Origin: an uncultured Acetatifactor sp.
Lineage (GTDB): Bacteria; Bacillota; Clostridia; Lachnospirales; Lachnospiraceae
Assembly (NCBI GenBank): GCA_910584235.1
Contig: CAJTZD010000038.1
Coordinates: 1 to 39,429, forward strand
Reading direction: 5' to 3'
Length of the DNA stretch: 39,429 nucleotides
Shown in pieces: positions 26,117 through 35,198 of the stretch. Made by a program: the position numbers and the translations under genes. How positions within the stretch are numbered: the stretch's first letter is position 1; every line of letters begins with the position of its first letter. The notes beneath the pieces were generated by a model. The model ran no database searches and had not been told where the DNA came from. It worked only from the letters and a program-made list of their open reading frames with translations.

Positions 26117-26530
26117 TCAAAAAACCTCATACACAACCAGCGCCGCCAGCGATAAGATAAAGTAAATCCCCCCTGCCAGGAGCAGTCCCGCAGGGGACTT
26201 GTGCTGCGCCTCCCTGCGCTCTCTATACTGGTGGATATCCTCCCCGGAATGCCCGTCATCCGTCCGCCTCAGAAACGGCAGCGCCATCTCCAGAACCGTG
26301 CGCAGGCCGTAACCTGCCACATCAAAGGCACCCCGGTTGCTCACAGCCCTGATGACGCCCGCTCCCAATAGCATCACCGAGGCCACGAACAGCCCATCGC
26401 ACACGGAACGGATCCAGCCATAGTCCCTGCCTACATTCAGAGCGCACACGGCCGCCGCAATGGCCGCCCCGGCGGCCAGGCAGGCCGGGAGGCCGGACCG
26501 GCCGGGAAGCCTTTTTTTGTCCCCCCTCAT
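26117..26530 (-). CDS. DUF3899 small membrane protein
   Basis: The protein has 137 residues, with hydrophobic segments at about 14-33 (LPACLAAGAAIAAAVCAL), 45-62 (GLFVASVMLLGAGVI) and 114-135 near the C-terminus. SNRGAFDVAGYGL is the conserved core of DUF3899. The ATG overlaps the OppF stop (ATGA), so it is the last gene of the transporter operon. Function is unknown; the family often lies beside oligopeptide ABC transporter genes, so an accessory role in the membrane is likely (inference). No signal peptide cleavage site is evident. Confidence 0.8.
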   Translation of the reverse strand: MRGDKKRLPGRSGLPACLAAGAAIAAAVCALNVGRDYGWIRSVCDGLFVASVMLLGAGVIRAVSNRGAFDVAGYGLRTVLEMALPFLRRTDDGHSGEDIHQYRERREAQHKSPAGLLLAGGIYFILSLAALVVYEVF

Positions 26531-27687
26531 TTCGCAGACAGCTCCGCCAGAATCTTTTGATACTCCGCCTCATTGCACTGGACGAAGTGGCCGGGACGAA
26601 CCTCCCGGAAAGAAGGCTGATCCACGGTATAATCATGCTCCGCCAGGGGATTGTATGTGATGCGCCGGCGCTGTCTTTCATAGACAGGATCCGGCAGCGG
26701 GATGGCAGAGAGCAGCGACCTGGTATAAGGGTGCAGCGGATGGGCGAACAGCTCGTCGGAGTCCGCCAGCTCTACCATCTTGCCGTAGTACATTACCCCA
26801 ATGCGGTCGGAGAAGTACTTGACCACGGAAAGGTCATGGGCGATGAAGAGAATGGTCAGGCCGAGACGTTCCCTCAATTCATTCAGGAGATTAATCACCT
26901 GGGCCTGAACGGATACATCCAGAGCGGACACGGGCTCATCGGCGATGATCAGCTCCGGGTTCATGATAATGGAGCGGGCAACGCCGATACGCTGTCTCTG
27001 GCCCCCGGAAAACTCATGGGGATAGCGGGAGGCATGCTCTCTGACCAGCCCCACCAGCTCCAGCATCTCATAAACTTTCTCATCAATTACTTTTTTGTCC
27101 CGTTCCCCCTGGATGACCAGCCCCTCGGAAATGATCTCGCGGACAGTCATGCGGGGATCCAGGGAAGCGATTGGATCCTGGAATATCATCTGGATTCGGG
27201 TGACCAGACGGCTCTTGCCTGCTTTCCTCAGTTCATCCTTATACCGGGCTTCCAGCCTTGCTTTTTCCTCGCCGGACGCTGCCTTGATCTTTGGGCCGTA
27301 TTCGGCTTCCAGTTCTTCCCTGCGCTTGGCGGCGTACTCCCTGTCGCAGTTCTTTTTTTCTTTCTGAGCCGTCTTTATCAGGGCTTTTAGCTCGGAGATC
27401 CGGGCGGGATCTTTCGTCTTCTTCAGCTCGTCCCTGTAGGACTGGACGCCTGCGGCAATGCGTATTCCCTTGAAGTAGATGTTTCCCGAAGTGATATTGT
27501 ACAGCCCGATGATGGAGCGGCCGGTGGTGGTCTTGCCGCAGCCGGACTCGCCCACAAGGCCGAAAACTTCACCCTTACGGATATCAAAGCTGACGTCGTC
27601 TACAGCCTTTGTCACAAAATTGCCTGCTTTAAAATACTGGCAGAGGTGTTCCACCCTCAGCAGGAGTTCCTGATTCTGGTTAGTCAT
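26527..27687 (-). CDS. oppF: Oligopeptide ABC transporter ATPase (OppF/DppF type) with ~80-residue insertion
   Basis: Walker A is GLVGESGCGKTTTGRS, the Q-loop is IQMIFQDP, the signature is FSGGQRQRIG, Walker B is LIIADEPVSALD and the switch histidine is in FIAHDLSVV. The C-terminal oligopeptide-ATPase tail is present (HPYTRSLLSAIP). Between the strand after Walker A and the Q-loop lies a charged, helical insertion, about residues 78-160, rich in Lys, Glu and Ala and absent from ordinary OppF proteins. It may form a coiled arm. The start overlaps the end of OppD by 8 bp, so it is translationally coupled. It works with OppD on the cytoplasmic face to power peptide import. Confidence 0.92.
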   Translation of the reverse strand: MTNQNQELLLRVEHLCQYFKAGNFVTKAVDDVSFDIRKGEVFGLVGESGCGKTTTGRSIIGLYNITSGNIYFKGIRIAAGVQSYRDELKKTKDPARISELKALIKTAQKEKKNCDREYAAKRREELEAEYGPKIKAASGEEKARLEARYKDELRKAGKSRLVTRIQMIFQDPIASLDPRMTVREIISEGLVIQGERDKKVIDEKVYEMLELVGLVREHASRYPHEFSGGQRQRIGVARSIIMNPELIIADEPVSALDVSVQAQVINLLNELRERLGLTILFIAHDLSVVKYFSDRIGVMYYGKMVELADSDELFAHPLHPYTRSLLSAIPLPDPVYERQRRRITYNPLAEHDYTVDQPSFREVRPGHFVQCNEAEYQKILAELSAK

Positions 27688-29833
27688 TTGCGGTCTCCCT
27701 TCTCTGGTTCATCCTGGCGATGCGCTCCATGACTGCCTTGGGCGGATCCACCTTAGGCGCATCCGGGTGCAGCAGCCAGGTGGCGGCATGGTGCGTGTCG
27801 CTGATCCGGAACATGGGCGGCTGCCGCTCAAAGTCAATCTGCATGGCATACTGATTCCTGGGGGCAAAGGCGTCCCCCTTGGGCGGATAGATCATGTTGG
27901 GCGGCGTGCCGGGGATGGCGGCCAGCTTCTCATTGGTATCCAGGTCGGGCATGGAAGAGAGCAGTGCCCAGGTGTAAGGATGCGCGGCATGGTAGAAGAT
28001 GTCCTCGCTGGTGCCGTACTCCACAATCTTACCCGCGTACATGACGGCGACACGGTCCGCCATGTTGGCCACAACGCCCAGGTCATGGGTGATGAAGATT
28101 ACGGACAGGCGCCGCTCCGTTTTCAGCTTGTTGATAAGTTCCAGGATCTGGGACTGGATAGTCACGTCCAGGGCCGTGGTGGGCTCATCGCAGATGAGGA
28201 TATCCGGATTGGCGGCCAGGGCGATGGCGATGACGATGCGCTGGCGCATGCCCCCGGAAAACTCAAAGGGATACTGCCGGAAGCGCTTGTGGGGCTCGGA
28301 GATGCCCACCTCCTCCATCAGCCTGATGGCCCGGTGCCTTGCGATCCTGGGCGTCACCCTGTCGACGATGCCGGAGGCGTTCTGCATCAGGTAGTCGATG
28401 GCGCCTACCGTCTCGGCGTGGTAGTCCCGGCTGTCCGCAGCATCCAGGAGCTCCCGGTAGTGTTCCGTGAGGCGGTCGATGATGTGCGACAGGTTCGTCT
28501 TGATAAGCTCCAGGTCGGTGACGGCAGCATCCGCCACCTCCCAGTCCGGCTTCCCGCCTTTGGCCACGATGGCATCAAATTTACGTTTTTCCCGTTCGTA
28601 TTTGCGCAGGATCCCCACATTGGCCTTTACGCCGTGGAAATACTTGTCCAGCTCGCTCTTCATGCTGGGGGAAAAGGTATAGACAAGGCTGTCTCTGCCA
28701 ACAGCCAGGGGATCGATGGTTTCCCTGACTGCCGTGCCCAGCTTCTTCCAGGTGCCCATGCACTGCTTTTTGTCCAGCCGCTTGGCGGCAAAAACCGGCT
28801 TGGCAGCCTCCAGCTTCTGCAGCGTCCCGCGTATACGGTCATAGCACTGGTTCGCTGAATAGGCCACCGCCCGTTTCGCATCGGACAAAAAATCTCCCAT
28901 AAAGTCTTTTTCCAGATAATCCAGCAAGAAAGCATTCAGCTTCTCCAGCGGCATATCCGGCAGCGGCTGATTGGAGAAAGTCAGATAATAACCCATGCGG
29001 AAGAAATTTGGCTTTGGCCTTTCCGCGCCCTCTGCCATGAGCTCCCGCAGACGGTAGAGATTTTCGAGCACTGCTTTGTAATCCTTTTTTTTGAAGTTTT
29101 CCTCCAGGTCGGAGGCATTCTGTGTAACTTCTGCCTTGTACTTATCCGGAGCCACCACATAATCATTGAGGGACTCGCGGCTGCAGCGGGCGATATCCTT
29201 GATGCGGTCCGCCGCGCCCTTTGCCACAGTGTTCTTTTCAAGTTCAAAGGAAATGACACTAATGTCGTCAAGCGCCTCTGTTGCTGCCTCATGGGCAGCG
29301 TTGTAAGCGGCTTCCAGCTGGGTGTGTTTTTTTTCAAACTGTTGAAACTTCCCGCAACTGGCGGCTGCGCGGGAGCGTTGGGTATCCTCTGTGGCGCTGG
29401 CGGCCATCATGTCGCGCAGACTTTTAAGATAGGCGCGGAAAGCGCGCCTGCTTTCCCGCTGGCGGATCTTGCCTTTGAGGATCATGGCTTCCGTGAGCTG
29501 TCGTCCGATGCGTACGATGGGGTTTAAGGAGGACATGGGATCCTGGAAAATCATGGCGATCCTGTCGCCGCGGATCTTGTGGAAGTCCTCCTCCGAGATC
29601 TTGAGCAGATCCTGGCCGTTATAGATGATTTCACCGGACTCCACAATGGAATTGCCGGCAAGGATTCCCAGAATGGCCTTGCTGGTGACGGACTTGCCGG
29701 AGCCGGACTCACCCACGATGGCCAGGGTTTCGCCCCTGGCAAGGTCGAAGTCAATTCCCCGGACCGCCTGCACCTTGCCGTTGCCGGTGCGGAAAGAGAT
29801 ACGTAAATCCTGTACATGCAGTTTATTTTCCAT
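27680..29833 (-). CDS. oppD: Oligopeptide ABC transporter ATPase (OppD type) with ~375-residue insertion
   Basis: The protein has 717 residues against about 330 for ordinary OppD. Residues 1-115 give Walker A (AIVGESGSGKSVTSKA) and the Q-loop (IAMIFQDPMSSLNP). Residues ~504-717 give LMEEVGISEPHKRFRQYP, signature FSGGMRQRI, Walker B ILICDEPTTALD, FITHDLGVV and the tail HPYTWALLSSMP. In between, about residues 125-500, is an extra helical, charged region with no motif I recognise. The reading frame is continuous and codon use is uniform, so it is not an inserted element. The ATG shares one base with the OppC stop. Together with OppF it should form the ATPase pair. Confidence 0.9.
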   Translation of the reverse strand: MENKLHVQDLRISFRTGNGKVQAVRGIDFDLARGETLAIVGESGSGKSVTSKAILGILAGNSIVESGEIIYNGQDLLKISEEDFHKIRGDRIAMIFQDPMSSLNPIVRIGRQLTEAMILKGKIRQRESRRAFRAYLKSLRDMMAASATEDTQRSRAAASCGKFQQFEKKHTQLEAAYNAAHEAATEALDDISVISFELEKNTVAKGAADRIKDIARCSRESLNDYVVAPDKYKAEVTQNASDLEENFKKKDYKAVLENLYRLRELMAEGAERPKPNFFRMGYYLTFSNQPLPDMPLEKLNAFLLDYLEKDFMGDFLSDAKRAVAYSANQCYDRIRGTLQKLEAAKPVFAAKRLDKKQCMGTWKKLGTAVRETIDPLAVGRDSLVYTFSPSMKSELDKYFHGVKANVGILRKYEREKRKFDAIVAKGGKPDWEVADAAVTDLELIKTNLSHIIDRLTEHYRELLDAADSRDYHAETVGAIDYLMQNASGIVDRVTPRIARHRAIRLMEEVGISEPHKRFRQYPFEFSGGMRQRIVIAIALAANPDILICDEPTTALDVTIQSQILELINKLKTERRLSVIFITHDLGVVANMADRVAVMYAGKIVEYGTSEDIFYHAAHPYTWALLSSMPDLDTNEKLAAIPGTPPNMIYPPKGDAFAPRNQYAMQIDFERQPPMFRISDTHHAATWLLHPDAPKVDPPKAVMERIARMNQRRETAND

Positions 29834-31359
29834 CAGTCATCTATCCCCCTTGTGGTTGGATTGAACGCGTCCCGAAGACCGTTGCCGAAGAGGTTAAAAC
29901 AAATCATCAAAAGCCCCAGAAAGATACTGGGATAAAGCATGGCGTGAGGCGCGGTGGTAGCGGCGCCGTTGCCCTGGCTAAGCAGAGTGCCGATGGTGGT
30001 GCCGGCGTAGGTGGACAGATCCACTATCCCTAAGTAGGTCATGGAGGTTTCCGAATTGATGACGCCGGGAATCACCAGGGCGCAGGAGGTGATGATGGTG
30101 CCGATTGCGTTGGGGAAGATGTGTTTGAACATCAGCCGGGCATCCGAAGCACCCAGGGTTCGGGCAGCCATGACGAACTCCTGTCCCTTGAAGCGGTAGA
30201 ACTGCTTTCTTGTCAGAGCCGCCATACCGATCCACCCCGTTAAGACAAAAGCAAACAGGAAAGACACCACCACGCCCACTCTCTGGGCCAGGTGGAGCTG
30301 GAACAGGGTGGTCACCACCACAAAGGGCACGCCGGAAAGGATATCCGCAATACGATCCAGCGTCATGTCGATGGCACCGCCGTAGTAGCCCTGAATGGAG
30401 CCGTACACCGCGCCGATACTCAGGTTGATGACCGAGACCAGAACGGCAAAAATCAGGGAGAAACGGGCGCCCAGGCCGATAGCGGTGAACAGGTCGAGAC
30501 CCATTACATTAGTACCCATCAGATAGCTCGGCTCATGGCCGTTGAGATAAATATAGTAGTTGTAATACAGGATCCTGCACTGCACCGAACCGGCCTTTGC
30601 GGTGGAATAGACCCAGTCGCCCGGATCACCCGCAAGCCGGAGGGAGTTATACGGCACGCCGGCCCGGTCAGAGCGGGTGGAGTAAGCCGGAATATAGTTG
30701 CCCTCCGCGTCCAGAAGAGCCGTGCCGTCACTGTTCATCTTGTACCAGATATTGGAGTTATCGCTGATGCCGTTAATGTCCTCCGAATCCACATAGGGAT
30801 AAATGACCTGGATGCCGGTTTCGTTCTGCCAGTCCTGCAGCTTCTGGTAGTCCGCGTAGCTGAAGTTACGGTAGACGATGCCCATGGCGTAATAGGCGTT
30901 GACCTCAAGGTCGTAGGTATAGCGCTTGACCATCTGGCCGCGCCTCTTTTCCTCGGTCTCGTGGGTGTTCCGGATGCGGATAATGGGATCCATGCCCGTT
31001 TCAATGGCGATGCCTTTCCAGATGTCCATAGCCTTGTCGTTCTGACTGTCTATGGTTTTGGCGCCGTTCAGAAACCCGAACTGGGAGAAAAAGGGGCTGA
31101 AAGGCGGATAATTGACATACATGGGATCCTTATCGTCGGCAGTATATTGGGAGAAGACCGGCACAAGAACGGCGTAGAGCACCAGGAACAGGAGGATCCA
31201 CGCGGCGATCACCGAGGACTTGTTCTTGCCAAACCGGATCATGGCATCGGCAAAGAAACTCCGGGCCTTGGTCTGAAGCTCCTTGTCGTGCAGCCGCTCA
31301 TTTTCCTGTACGAAAGCAAATTTCTCGGCAGGAATCCGTTCATTCATCATATCAGTCAT
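29833..31359 (-). CDS. oppC: Oligopeptide ABC transporter permease (OppC type) with large extracytoplasmic insertion
   Basis: After a ~45-residue cytoplasmic lead, one helix (VIAAWILLFLVLYAVLVPVF) is followed by ~205 residues without hydrophobic segments, probably outside the membrane, then the usual OppC core from residue ~280: LMGTNVMGLDLFTAIGLGARFSL, four or five further helices, and the EAA loop (MAARTLGASDARLMFKHIFPNAIG). The total of 508 residues compares with about 300 for typical OppC. The extra domain includes IIRIRNTHETEE and YYAMGIVYRNFSYAD, with no family I recognise; it could dock the outsized binding protein. ATG 31359 follows GGGGGAGTAAAC. Confidence 0.9.
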   Translation of the reverse strand: MTDMMNERIPAEKFAFVQENERLHDKELQTKARSFFADAMIRFGKNKSSVIAAWILLFLVLYAVLVPVFSQYTADDKDPMYVNYPPFSPFFSQFGFLNGAKTIDSQNDKAMDIWKGIAIETGMDPIIRIRNTHETEEKRRGQMVKRYTYDLEVNAYYAMGIVYRNFSYADYQKLQDWQNETGIQVIYPYVDSEDINGISDNSNIWYKMNSDGTALLDAEGNYIPAYSTRSDRAGVPYNSLRLAGDPGDWVYSTAKAGSVQCRILYYNYYIYLNGHEPSYLMGTNVMGLDLFTAIGLGARFSLIFAVLVSVINLSIGAVYGSIQGYYGGAIDMTLDRIADILSGVPFVVVTTLFQLHLAQRVGVVVSFLFAFVLTGWIGMAALTRKQFYRFKGQEFVMAARTLGASDARLMFKHIFPNAIGTIITSCALVIPGVINSETSMTYLGIVDLSTYAGTTIGTLLSQGNGAATTAPHAMLYPSIFLGLLMICFNLFGNGLRDAFNPTTRGIDD

Positions 31360-31373
31360 TGTTTACTCCCCCT

Positions 31374-32327
31374 TTACTTTTTGGATCCCATGCGAATGCG
31401 CGGGTCGATAAAGCCGTAGCTGACGTCCACCACGAGACTGGCCGCCAGGCCGATGGCGGTGTAGAAGCAGGTGGACAGCATGAAAATATTGTAGTCAAGG
31501 CCGTTGATGGCGTTCAGGGTCAGGCCGCCTACGCCCGGGATGGCGAAGATACCTTCGATGATAAGGGAGCCGCCCAGGATACCGATGAACTGACCGAAGA
31601 TGGCCGGGACAATGACCACAAAGCAGTTGCGCAATGCGTGGCGCACCGTGGCCTGCGCGCGGGTCAGGCCCTTGGTGCGGGCCAGGAGCATAAATTCGCT
31701 GGTCAGCACCTCGGTCAGCTCGGCGCGGGTGGTGCGGACGAAGCCCGCGATGGTGCCGAAAGAAAGGGCCATCACCGGCGGGACCAGAGAGAGGAACATC
31801 TTCCATGTAAAGTAGTTGGTGCCGCCTGCCATGAGGAAAGGGAACCACTGGAGCTTAAAGCAGAAAATATACTGGATTAAAAAGGCGTAGACAAAGCTGG
31901 GCACCGAAATGACCACCATGGTCAGGGTGGAGATGACATAGTCGATCCAGGTGTTCTTCTTCAGGGCCGCGAAAATGCCCAGACCGATTCCGATGGGAAT
32001 GGACCCGATGATGGAATACAGGTTGACGATCATGGTGGCGGGCAGCTTACTGACAAAAATGTCCCATACGTTCTGGCCGAAGTACAGCTTCTCGCTGAGG
32101 CCCCAGTCCCAACCAGTAAAGATATTCTTCAAAAACAGCCAGAACTGCGTCAGATACGGCTCGTTATAGCCCAGGGCCTCCCGCCGCATGAGCACCACGG
32201 TGGTATGCGGATCCTCCGGCGGAAGCACCGGCAGGGGGAGCATGCGGACGAGAACGAAGCACATCAGGGTGATGATAAAAAACACCATGATCATATACAG
32301 TATTCTCTGGAGAATATATTTGACCAT
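31374..32327 (-). CDS. oppB: Oligopeptide ABC transporter permease (OppB/DppB type)
   Basis: The protein has 317 residues: an N-terminal helix (YILQRILYMIMVFFIITLMCFVLV), then five further helices and the EAA loop of binding-protein-dependent permeases (LLARTKGLTRAQATVRHALRN). The ending VDVSYGFIDPRIRMG is typical of DppB/OppB. Length and architecture are ordinary, unlike its OppC partner. It lies 14 bp upstream of oppC and 178 bp after the binding-protein gene, with two hairpins in that gap. It should form the translocation pore with OppC. Confidence 0.93.
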   Translation of the reverse strand: MVKYILQRILYMIMVFFIITLMCFVLVRMLPLPVLPPEDPHTTVVLMRREALGYNEPYLTQFWLFLKNIFTGWDWGLSEKLYFGQNVWDIFVSKLPATMIVNLYSIIGSIPIGIGLGIFAALKKNTWIDYVISTLTMVVISVPSFVYAFLIQYIFCFKLQWFPFLMAGGTNYFTWKMFLSLVPPVMALSFGTIAGFVRTTRAELTEVLTSEFMLLARTKGLTRAQATVRHALRNCFVVIVPAIFGQFIGILGGSLIIEGIFAIPGVGGLTLNAINGLDYNIFMLSTCFYTAIGLAASLVVDVSYGFIDPRIRMGSKK

Positions 32328-32355
32328 TCAAAGATCCTCCGTTTCTTTCTATATT

Positions 32356-32404
32356 GGTTCTCGTATATGCCCCGCAGTCTGGCTGAGAGGCATATACGAG
32401 AACC
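32356..32404 (-). repeat. Perfect 16-bp inverted repeat (hairpin) upstream of oppB
   Basis: GGTTCTCGTATATGCC (32356-32371) and its exact reverse complement (32389-32404) flank a 17-nt loop. It lies between the binding-protein stop and the oppB start, in the leader of oppB. There is no T run after either arm, so a simple terminator is unlikely. It may protect or attenuate the permease message, or bind a protein. Confidence 0.8.
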
Positions 32405-32432
32405 AGCGAGTTTTCTATTGTCATGAATAATA

Positions 32433-32462
32433 GCAGGAGGGGGCGAAAAGCCGCCCCCCTGC
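32433..32462 (-). terminator. GC-rich hairpin after the binding-protein gene; partial terminator or mRNA stabiliser
   Basis: On the minus strand GCAGGGGGGCGG, a TTTT-containing loop and CGCCCCCTCCTGC form a ~12-bp stem with one bulge, about 45 nt past the stop of the binding-protein gene. It is followed by TATTATT, not a strong T run. In many Opp operons such a structure lets the binding protein be made in excess of the permeases (family knowledge). Confidence 0.5.
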
Positions 32463-32505
32463 CTTTTAGTCGTTACTTACCAAAAATTTGAGCGTAGGCT
32501 CGAAA

Positions 32506-35088
32506 TCAATACTGAAGGGTGCCGCCCTGAGAAGCAACGTACTCGGCCCACTCGGCATCGTTGTAGTTATACTTCATGTACTGAATGCCGCCGCGACTCA
32601 TCATGGGGTTGTACTCCTCCACCACATAGTAGACCTGCTGGCTCAGCAGGGAACCGGAGCCGTTCTGCATGATCGGTACGCAGTTGTAGGCGGTGAGCAT
32701 GAACTTCTCGATTGCGGCCAGGATGTTCAGACGGTTATCCACGCTGGTCTGACCGTAGCCGAAGTTATACTCCTTGCCGTTCTGGGCGGTCTTCATGGCA
32801 CCGTTGAGGCAAAGAGCCCAGTCGCGGACGCTCATGGTGATGTCTTCGCCGTCCAGATTGAGGGTCAGGTCGTACTGGCTGGCATCGAACCAGTTACCCC
32901 AGTAAGCTTTGCTCGAGTCGGTCCAGGTGTCGGCCATGCCGAAAGGATCCAGGGTGGCACCGGACCAGCCGGCCATCTGGGTGTCCATCACACCGTTGCG
33001 AAGATTGTCAGACCACTTGTTGCCCACGGGGGCGGAGGGGGTGATCAGGATCTTGCCCTCAAGACCGGTGCCCTCGGCCGCCTTGTTCAGGGAAGTGTTC
33101 AGGTACTCCAGGGTCTTGCGGTAGAAGTCGTTCACCTCGTCGCTCATGGCGTAGACCATGGTGACGGTCTGGTCGGACTTGCCGTCGCCGTCGGTGTCGG
33201 TGATGTAGCCTTTCTCGATGCCTTCCGCATAGGCCTCCTGGAACTTCTCCTTGGCAGTCTCAGGGTCATAGCCGGTGATGGCGGCCACGGCCTTATCCAG
33301 GTCGCCGTCATAGTCAGCCAGGTCAATGGAGTAGAAGTCCGCCAGAGCCTGCTTCGCCTGAGGTGTGTCACGGTAGTAAGCGCAGGTCTCGGGGTCATAG
33401 ATATAGGTGTTGCCGACAAAGGCGTAGCCGCCCTGGCGCTGGGGAGAGGCTGTGGCTGCGAAGTTCTCGCGGTCGATGGCCACGGCGCAGGCCCGGCGGA
33501 AGCTCTCCAGCATCTGCATCTCCAGGTCGGTGGTACTCTTGTCGAAGTCGGCGGCGTTCTCGCGCTCCTGGATTACCTTTTCATGGCCGTTGAAGAGCAG
33601 GAAATAAATAGTCTCTGCGGGAGTGGCATAGTAGTAGTCGGAGTTGCGGTACTGGTCGAAGTCCTCGGACTGCAGGCCGTAGGATATGAGCTGGCCGGCC
33701 AGGAACATCTGCTTATTGGTGGCGGCTTCCTTGACATACTGGATGTCCACGTCGGTGGTCTGGTACATATGGTAGGTATTGCCGTCTTCGGGATCCACAT
33801 AGGTGTAGACATCGCTGTCCCAGCCCCACCAGTTCTCGTTCTTGGTGAAGTGCATGAGCTTATCCGCCTGGAACTCGCTCATCTTATAGGGGCCGTAGGA
33901 AACGGAGGTATCCATGCCGGTGCCGTAGGTGCTGGACCAGACGGAGCCGGAGGCGCTCTCGGTTTCTTTCAGGTTGGCGTCGTACAGGTCGGTCTTGACC
34001 AGGTACTGGGTGCCCATGCCGTAGGTCATCAGGTAGAAGCCTTCCAGAGCGTTGGCATAGACAAATGTCAGCTCATTGTCGCCGCTGACGAAGAGGCCCA
34101 CGTTATCAAAGGAGTAGCCCGCCTCGTAGGGGTAGGTGATGGTGCCGGCGAACTCGAGATCATAGCCGGTGCCGGCGTAGCCGCCATCGGGGCCAAGGTA
34201 GTTGTCCCACAGGTACTTGGCGGATACATAGTCTTCGTCCTCACCCTCCGCCACGGCGGGGTCACGCACCATGGTGTCGTCGGTGATATAGCCCCAGTTG
34301 AACCGGCTGTCGGGGCCGGTAATGCCCCAGAAGCCGTTCATGTCCACGGCTACCTGGTCGTCGGTACCGCCGTTCGCGATGAAGTCGGCATAGGTGGTGC
34401 CGGCTTCTGCGAAGCTCTGGAACACGGGATTGCCGGCCATGGCGTAGTTCTCGGCGTTGACAACGGCGTAGGTGCCGCGGTTATAGTCGCTGGAGCGGTA
34501 GTTGAGCAGCTCGGGGCGCAGGCAGCGCTCCAGAGAGTCCACGAAGTCCTGGGCGGTGATGGGGGTGCCGTCGTCCCACTTCAGGTCATCGCGGAGCTTG
34601 ACGCTCCAGGCATAGCCGGAAGTAGCGCTCTCAGGGATGTTGAACTGCGGATGAGAGGCCTTGACCTCCTCGGTGACGTCCACGGGGAAATCGGCCGCCA
34701 TGGAAGGGACGATTACGTAGCCGTCGAAAGCCTCACGGCCCTCCAGCGGGTGGAGCTCATCGTTGAAGAACAGGGCGTACAGACTGTCGGTGGCATAGTC
34801 AAAATACACGGCGTCGTCAGCGGTCTGATAGGTGTGCGGGTTCCAGCCGGCAGGCAGGGTGCTGGCAGAGGTATTATACGTATATGTAGCGTCCTCTGCC
34901 GCAGGAGTCTGGGTATCCTCGGTATCCTGACTGTCCTGGGTATCCTGACTGTCCTGGGTGTCCTGACTCTCTTGGCTGCTGCTATCCGAGCCGCTGCCGG
35001 AAGAGTCTTCCGAACCGTTGCCGCAGGCTGCCAAAGACATGGTCATTGTCACAGCCAGCAGTAGTGATAAGAATTTTTTCTTTCTCAT
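32506..35088 (-). CDS. Oligopeptide-binding lipoprotein (SBP family 5), large form
   Basis: The signal peptide KKKFLSLLLAVTMTMSLAAC ends in a lipobox with Cys22, so the mature protein is lipid-anchored. A low-complexity Ser/Asp/Gln/Thr linker covers residues ~23-65. The binding domain follows, with VKLRDDLKWDDGTPITAQDFVDSL (family 5 signature near residue 170) and late PFGMADTWTD. At 860 residues it is far longer than OppA (~540). It starts the transporter operon. ATG 35088 follows TAGGAGGATATT. It is paralogous to the lipoprotein at 37078, which shares the fold, the lipobox style and leader DNA elements. Two Asp-rich patches (DTDGDGKSDQ, VDPEDGNTY) might bind calcium. Confidence 0.92.
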   Translation of the reverse strand: MRKKKFLSLLLAVTMTMSLAACGNGSEDSSGSGSDSSSQESQDTQDSQDTQDSQDTEDTQTPAAEDATYTYNTSASTLPAGWNPHTYQTADDAVYFDYATDSLYALFFNDELHPLEGREAFDGYVIVPSMAADFPVDVTEEVKASHPQFNIPESATSGYAWSVKLRDDLKWDDGTPITAQDFVDSLERCLRPELLNYRSSDYNRGTYAVVNAENYAMAGNPVFQSFAEAGTTYADFIANGGTDDQVAVDMNGFWGITGPDSRFNWGYITDDTMVRDPAVAEGEDEDYVSAKYLWDNYLGPDGGYAGTGYDLEFAGTITYPYEAGYSFDNVGLFVSGDNELTFVYANALEGFYLMTYGMGTQYLVKTDLYDANLKETESASGSVWSSTYGTGMDTSVSYGPYKMSEFQADKLMHFTKNENWWGWDSDVYTYVDPEDGNTYHMYQTTDVDIQYVKEAATNKQMFLAGQLISYGLQSEDFDQYRNSDYYYATPAETIYFLLFNGHEKVIQERENAADFDKSTTDLEMQMLESFRRACAVAIDRENFAATASPQRQGGYAFVGNTYIYDPETCAYYRDTPQAKQALADFYSIDLADYDGDLDKAVAAITGYDPETAKEKFQEAYAEGIEKGYITDTDGDGKSDQTVTMVYAMSDEVNDFYRKTLEYLNTSLNKAAEGTGLEGKILITPSAPVGNKWSDNLRNGVMDTQMAGWSGATLDPFGMADTWTDSSKAYWGNWFDASQYDLTLNLDGEDITMSVRDWALCLNGAMKTAQNGKEYNFGYGQTSVDNRLNILAAIEKFMLTAYNCVPIMQNGSGSLLSQQVYYVVEEYNPMMSRGGIQYMKYNYNDAEWAEYVASQGGTLQY
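34925..34975 (-). repeat. 18-bp tandem repeat in the lipoprotein linker
   Basis: About 2.8 copies of an 18-bp unit (plus-strand form TCCTGACTGTCCTGGGTR) encode repeated Asp-Ser-Gln-Asp-Thr-Gln in the linker after the lipid-anchored Cys. The unit is a multiple of three, so copy-number changes would lengthen or shorten the linker without breaking the frame. Confidence 0.8.
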
Positions 35089-35198
35089 AATATCCTCCTA
35101 ATCTATATTTTTCCTGCATACTTTCGCACTGTATCGCTTTAAACTTCCAAGCTAACAAAAAAGATAGAACATTGTGCCATCTACCCCTTTTTGAATAC

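Noticed and set aside
26557..31419. Long plus-strand frames opposite the opp genes (for example 26557-27390, 27767-28858, 30292-31419)
   Set aside because: All lie antisense to well-supported transporter genes and have repetitive Gly/Asp/Val composition typical of shadow frames.
32488..35064. An 858-residue open frame on the plus strand antisense to the binding lipoprotein
   Set aside because: It is a mirror frame of a GC-rich coding gene: biased Gly/Val/His composition, no ribosome site, no recognised domain, while the opposite frame is a clear lipoprotein with signal peptide.
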